The position numbers and the translations under genes were made by a program. A stretch of 13,879 bases of DNA from the NCBI GenBank assembly GCA_964592335.1, contig CAZQEU010000042.1, positions 1 to 13,879 of the forward strand, written 5' to 3'. Below, in pieces: positions 13,722 through 13,879 of the stretch (its first letter is position 1; every line of letters starts with the position of its first letter). The stretch comes from CAZKUB01 sp964592335. Its GTDB lineage: Archaea > Thermoplasmatota > E2 > DHVEG-1. The notes under the pieces are model-generated. The model had not been told where the DNA came from, did no database searches, and was given only the letters and a program-made list of their open reading frames with translations.

Positions 13722-13789
13722 ATCTTGAATCTAATGCATATGATATGATTTGAAATGAATATTTTTTACGCAATCTGTCTAACGATTGA
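13722..13789 (-). other. 23S-5S internal spacer
   Basis: AT-rich spacer of roughly 70 nt without a tRNA gene. It includes the outer arm of the 5S processing stem (13722-13726) and a small hairpin CAATC-GTTAGACA-GATTG (13771-13788) near the 23S 3' end. The right border is approximate. Confidence 0.6.
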
Positions 13790-13879
13790 GCCAGCAATAT
13801 GAGCGATTAGTAGCTATCGGGCTGAACACGTCGCCGAAGCTTCGTGCGTACACCCTAGCCCTATCAAACGAGTCTTTTA
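13790..13879 (-). rRNA. rrl: 23S rRNA, 3' end only (truncated by window edge)
   Basis: The minus strand ends with the conserved 23S tail: TTTGATAGGGCTAGGGTGTA, a CGAAGC/GCTTCG-containing hairpin, then CAGCCCGATAGCTACTAATCG, matching the universal 3'-terminal region (compare GGTACTAATGAACC in Escherichia coli). Only about 90 nt lie in the window; the body extends beyond the right edge. The mature 3' end is estimated some 15-20 nt past ACTAATCG and is uncertain. Confidence 0.9.

Noticed and set aside
13722..13789. A tRNA gene in the 23S-5S spacer
   Set aside because: The spacer is too short (about 70 nt), is AT-rich and does not form a cloverleaf.
13582..13797. A minus-strand open frame of 71 codons
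   Set aside because: It runs through the 5S rRNA and spacer; the region is an RNA gene.

Overview
The window comes from an AT-rich archaeal genome. Evidence: a type IV filament assembly ATPase with two TadB/TadC-like platform proteins, a class III (archaeal) prepilin signal, PKD, NosD and DUF11 surface proteins, TATA-box promoters, a tRNA gene without encoded CCA, and archaeal-type 23S-5S rRNA. A secreted gingipain-type (C25) peptidase beside large surface proteins fits the Thermoplasmata and related sediment Euryarchaeota (MBG-D-like). That placement is an inference; the sequence proves only an archaeon.

Layout. Positions 1-4686, plus strand, form a tight operon: a 5'-truncated Lys/Glu-rich coiled-coil protein, the secretion/pilus ATPase with a long charged N-terminal arm, and two separate T2SF-type membrane proteins joined by stop/start overlaps. 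Positions 4687-8613 carry a promoter, a large pilin-like protein (class III signal, then an Ig-like domain apparently split by a LamG domain that is itself split by a jelly-roll-like domain), and a secreted choice-of-anchor-L/DUF11 protein. A tRNA-Asp(GTC) lies at 8629-8701 on the minus strand. Positions 8861-11465 encode a membrane-anchored, sequon-rich helical protein and a NosD-like beta-helix/3xPKD surface protein with a PGF-type C-terminal anchor. Positions 11468-13366, minus strand, encode a secreted C25 peptidase. Positions 13494-13879, minus strand, hold the 5S gene and the 3' end of 23S, so transcription enters from the right edge.

How the parts may work together. The ATPase and two platform proteins would assemble or export a type IV-like filament, and the large pilin-like protein is the obvious in-window candidate subunit or tip adhesin. 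The promoters of that gene and of the 8861 gene look alike, which suggests they are co-expressed. The surface proteins and C25 peptidase point to attachment to, and degradation of, extracellular protein or polymer; this is inferred from domain content.

The most unusual item is the 5S rRNA. The perfect terminal helix encloses 228 nt instead of roughly 120-128. All canonical helices can be drawn, with about 100 extra nucleotides that fit best as two separate insertions, of 34 and 66 nt, on either side of the 3' strand of helix IV. A comparable expansion (108 nt) is known in Halococcus morrhuae 5S rRNA. No gene-free stretch exceeds 300 bases; the longest, 8614-8860, holds the tRNA and two promoters.
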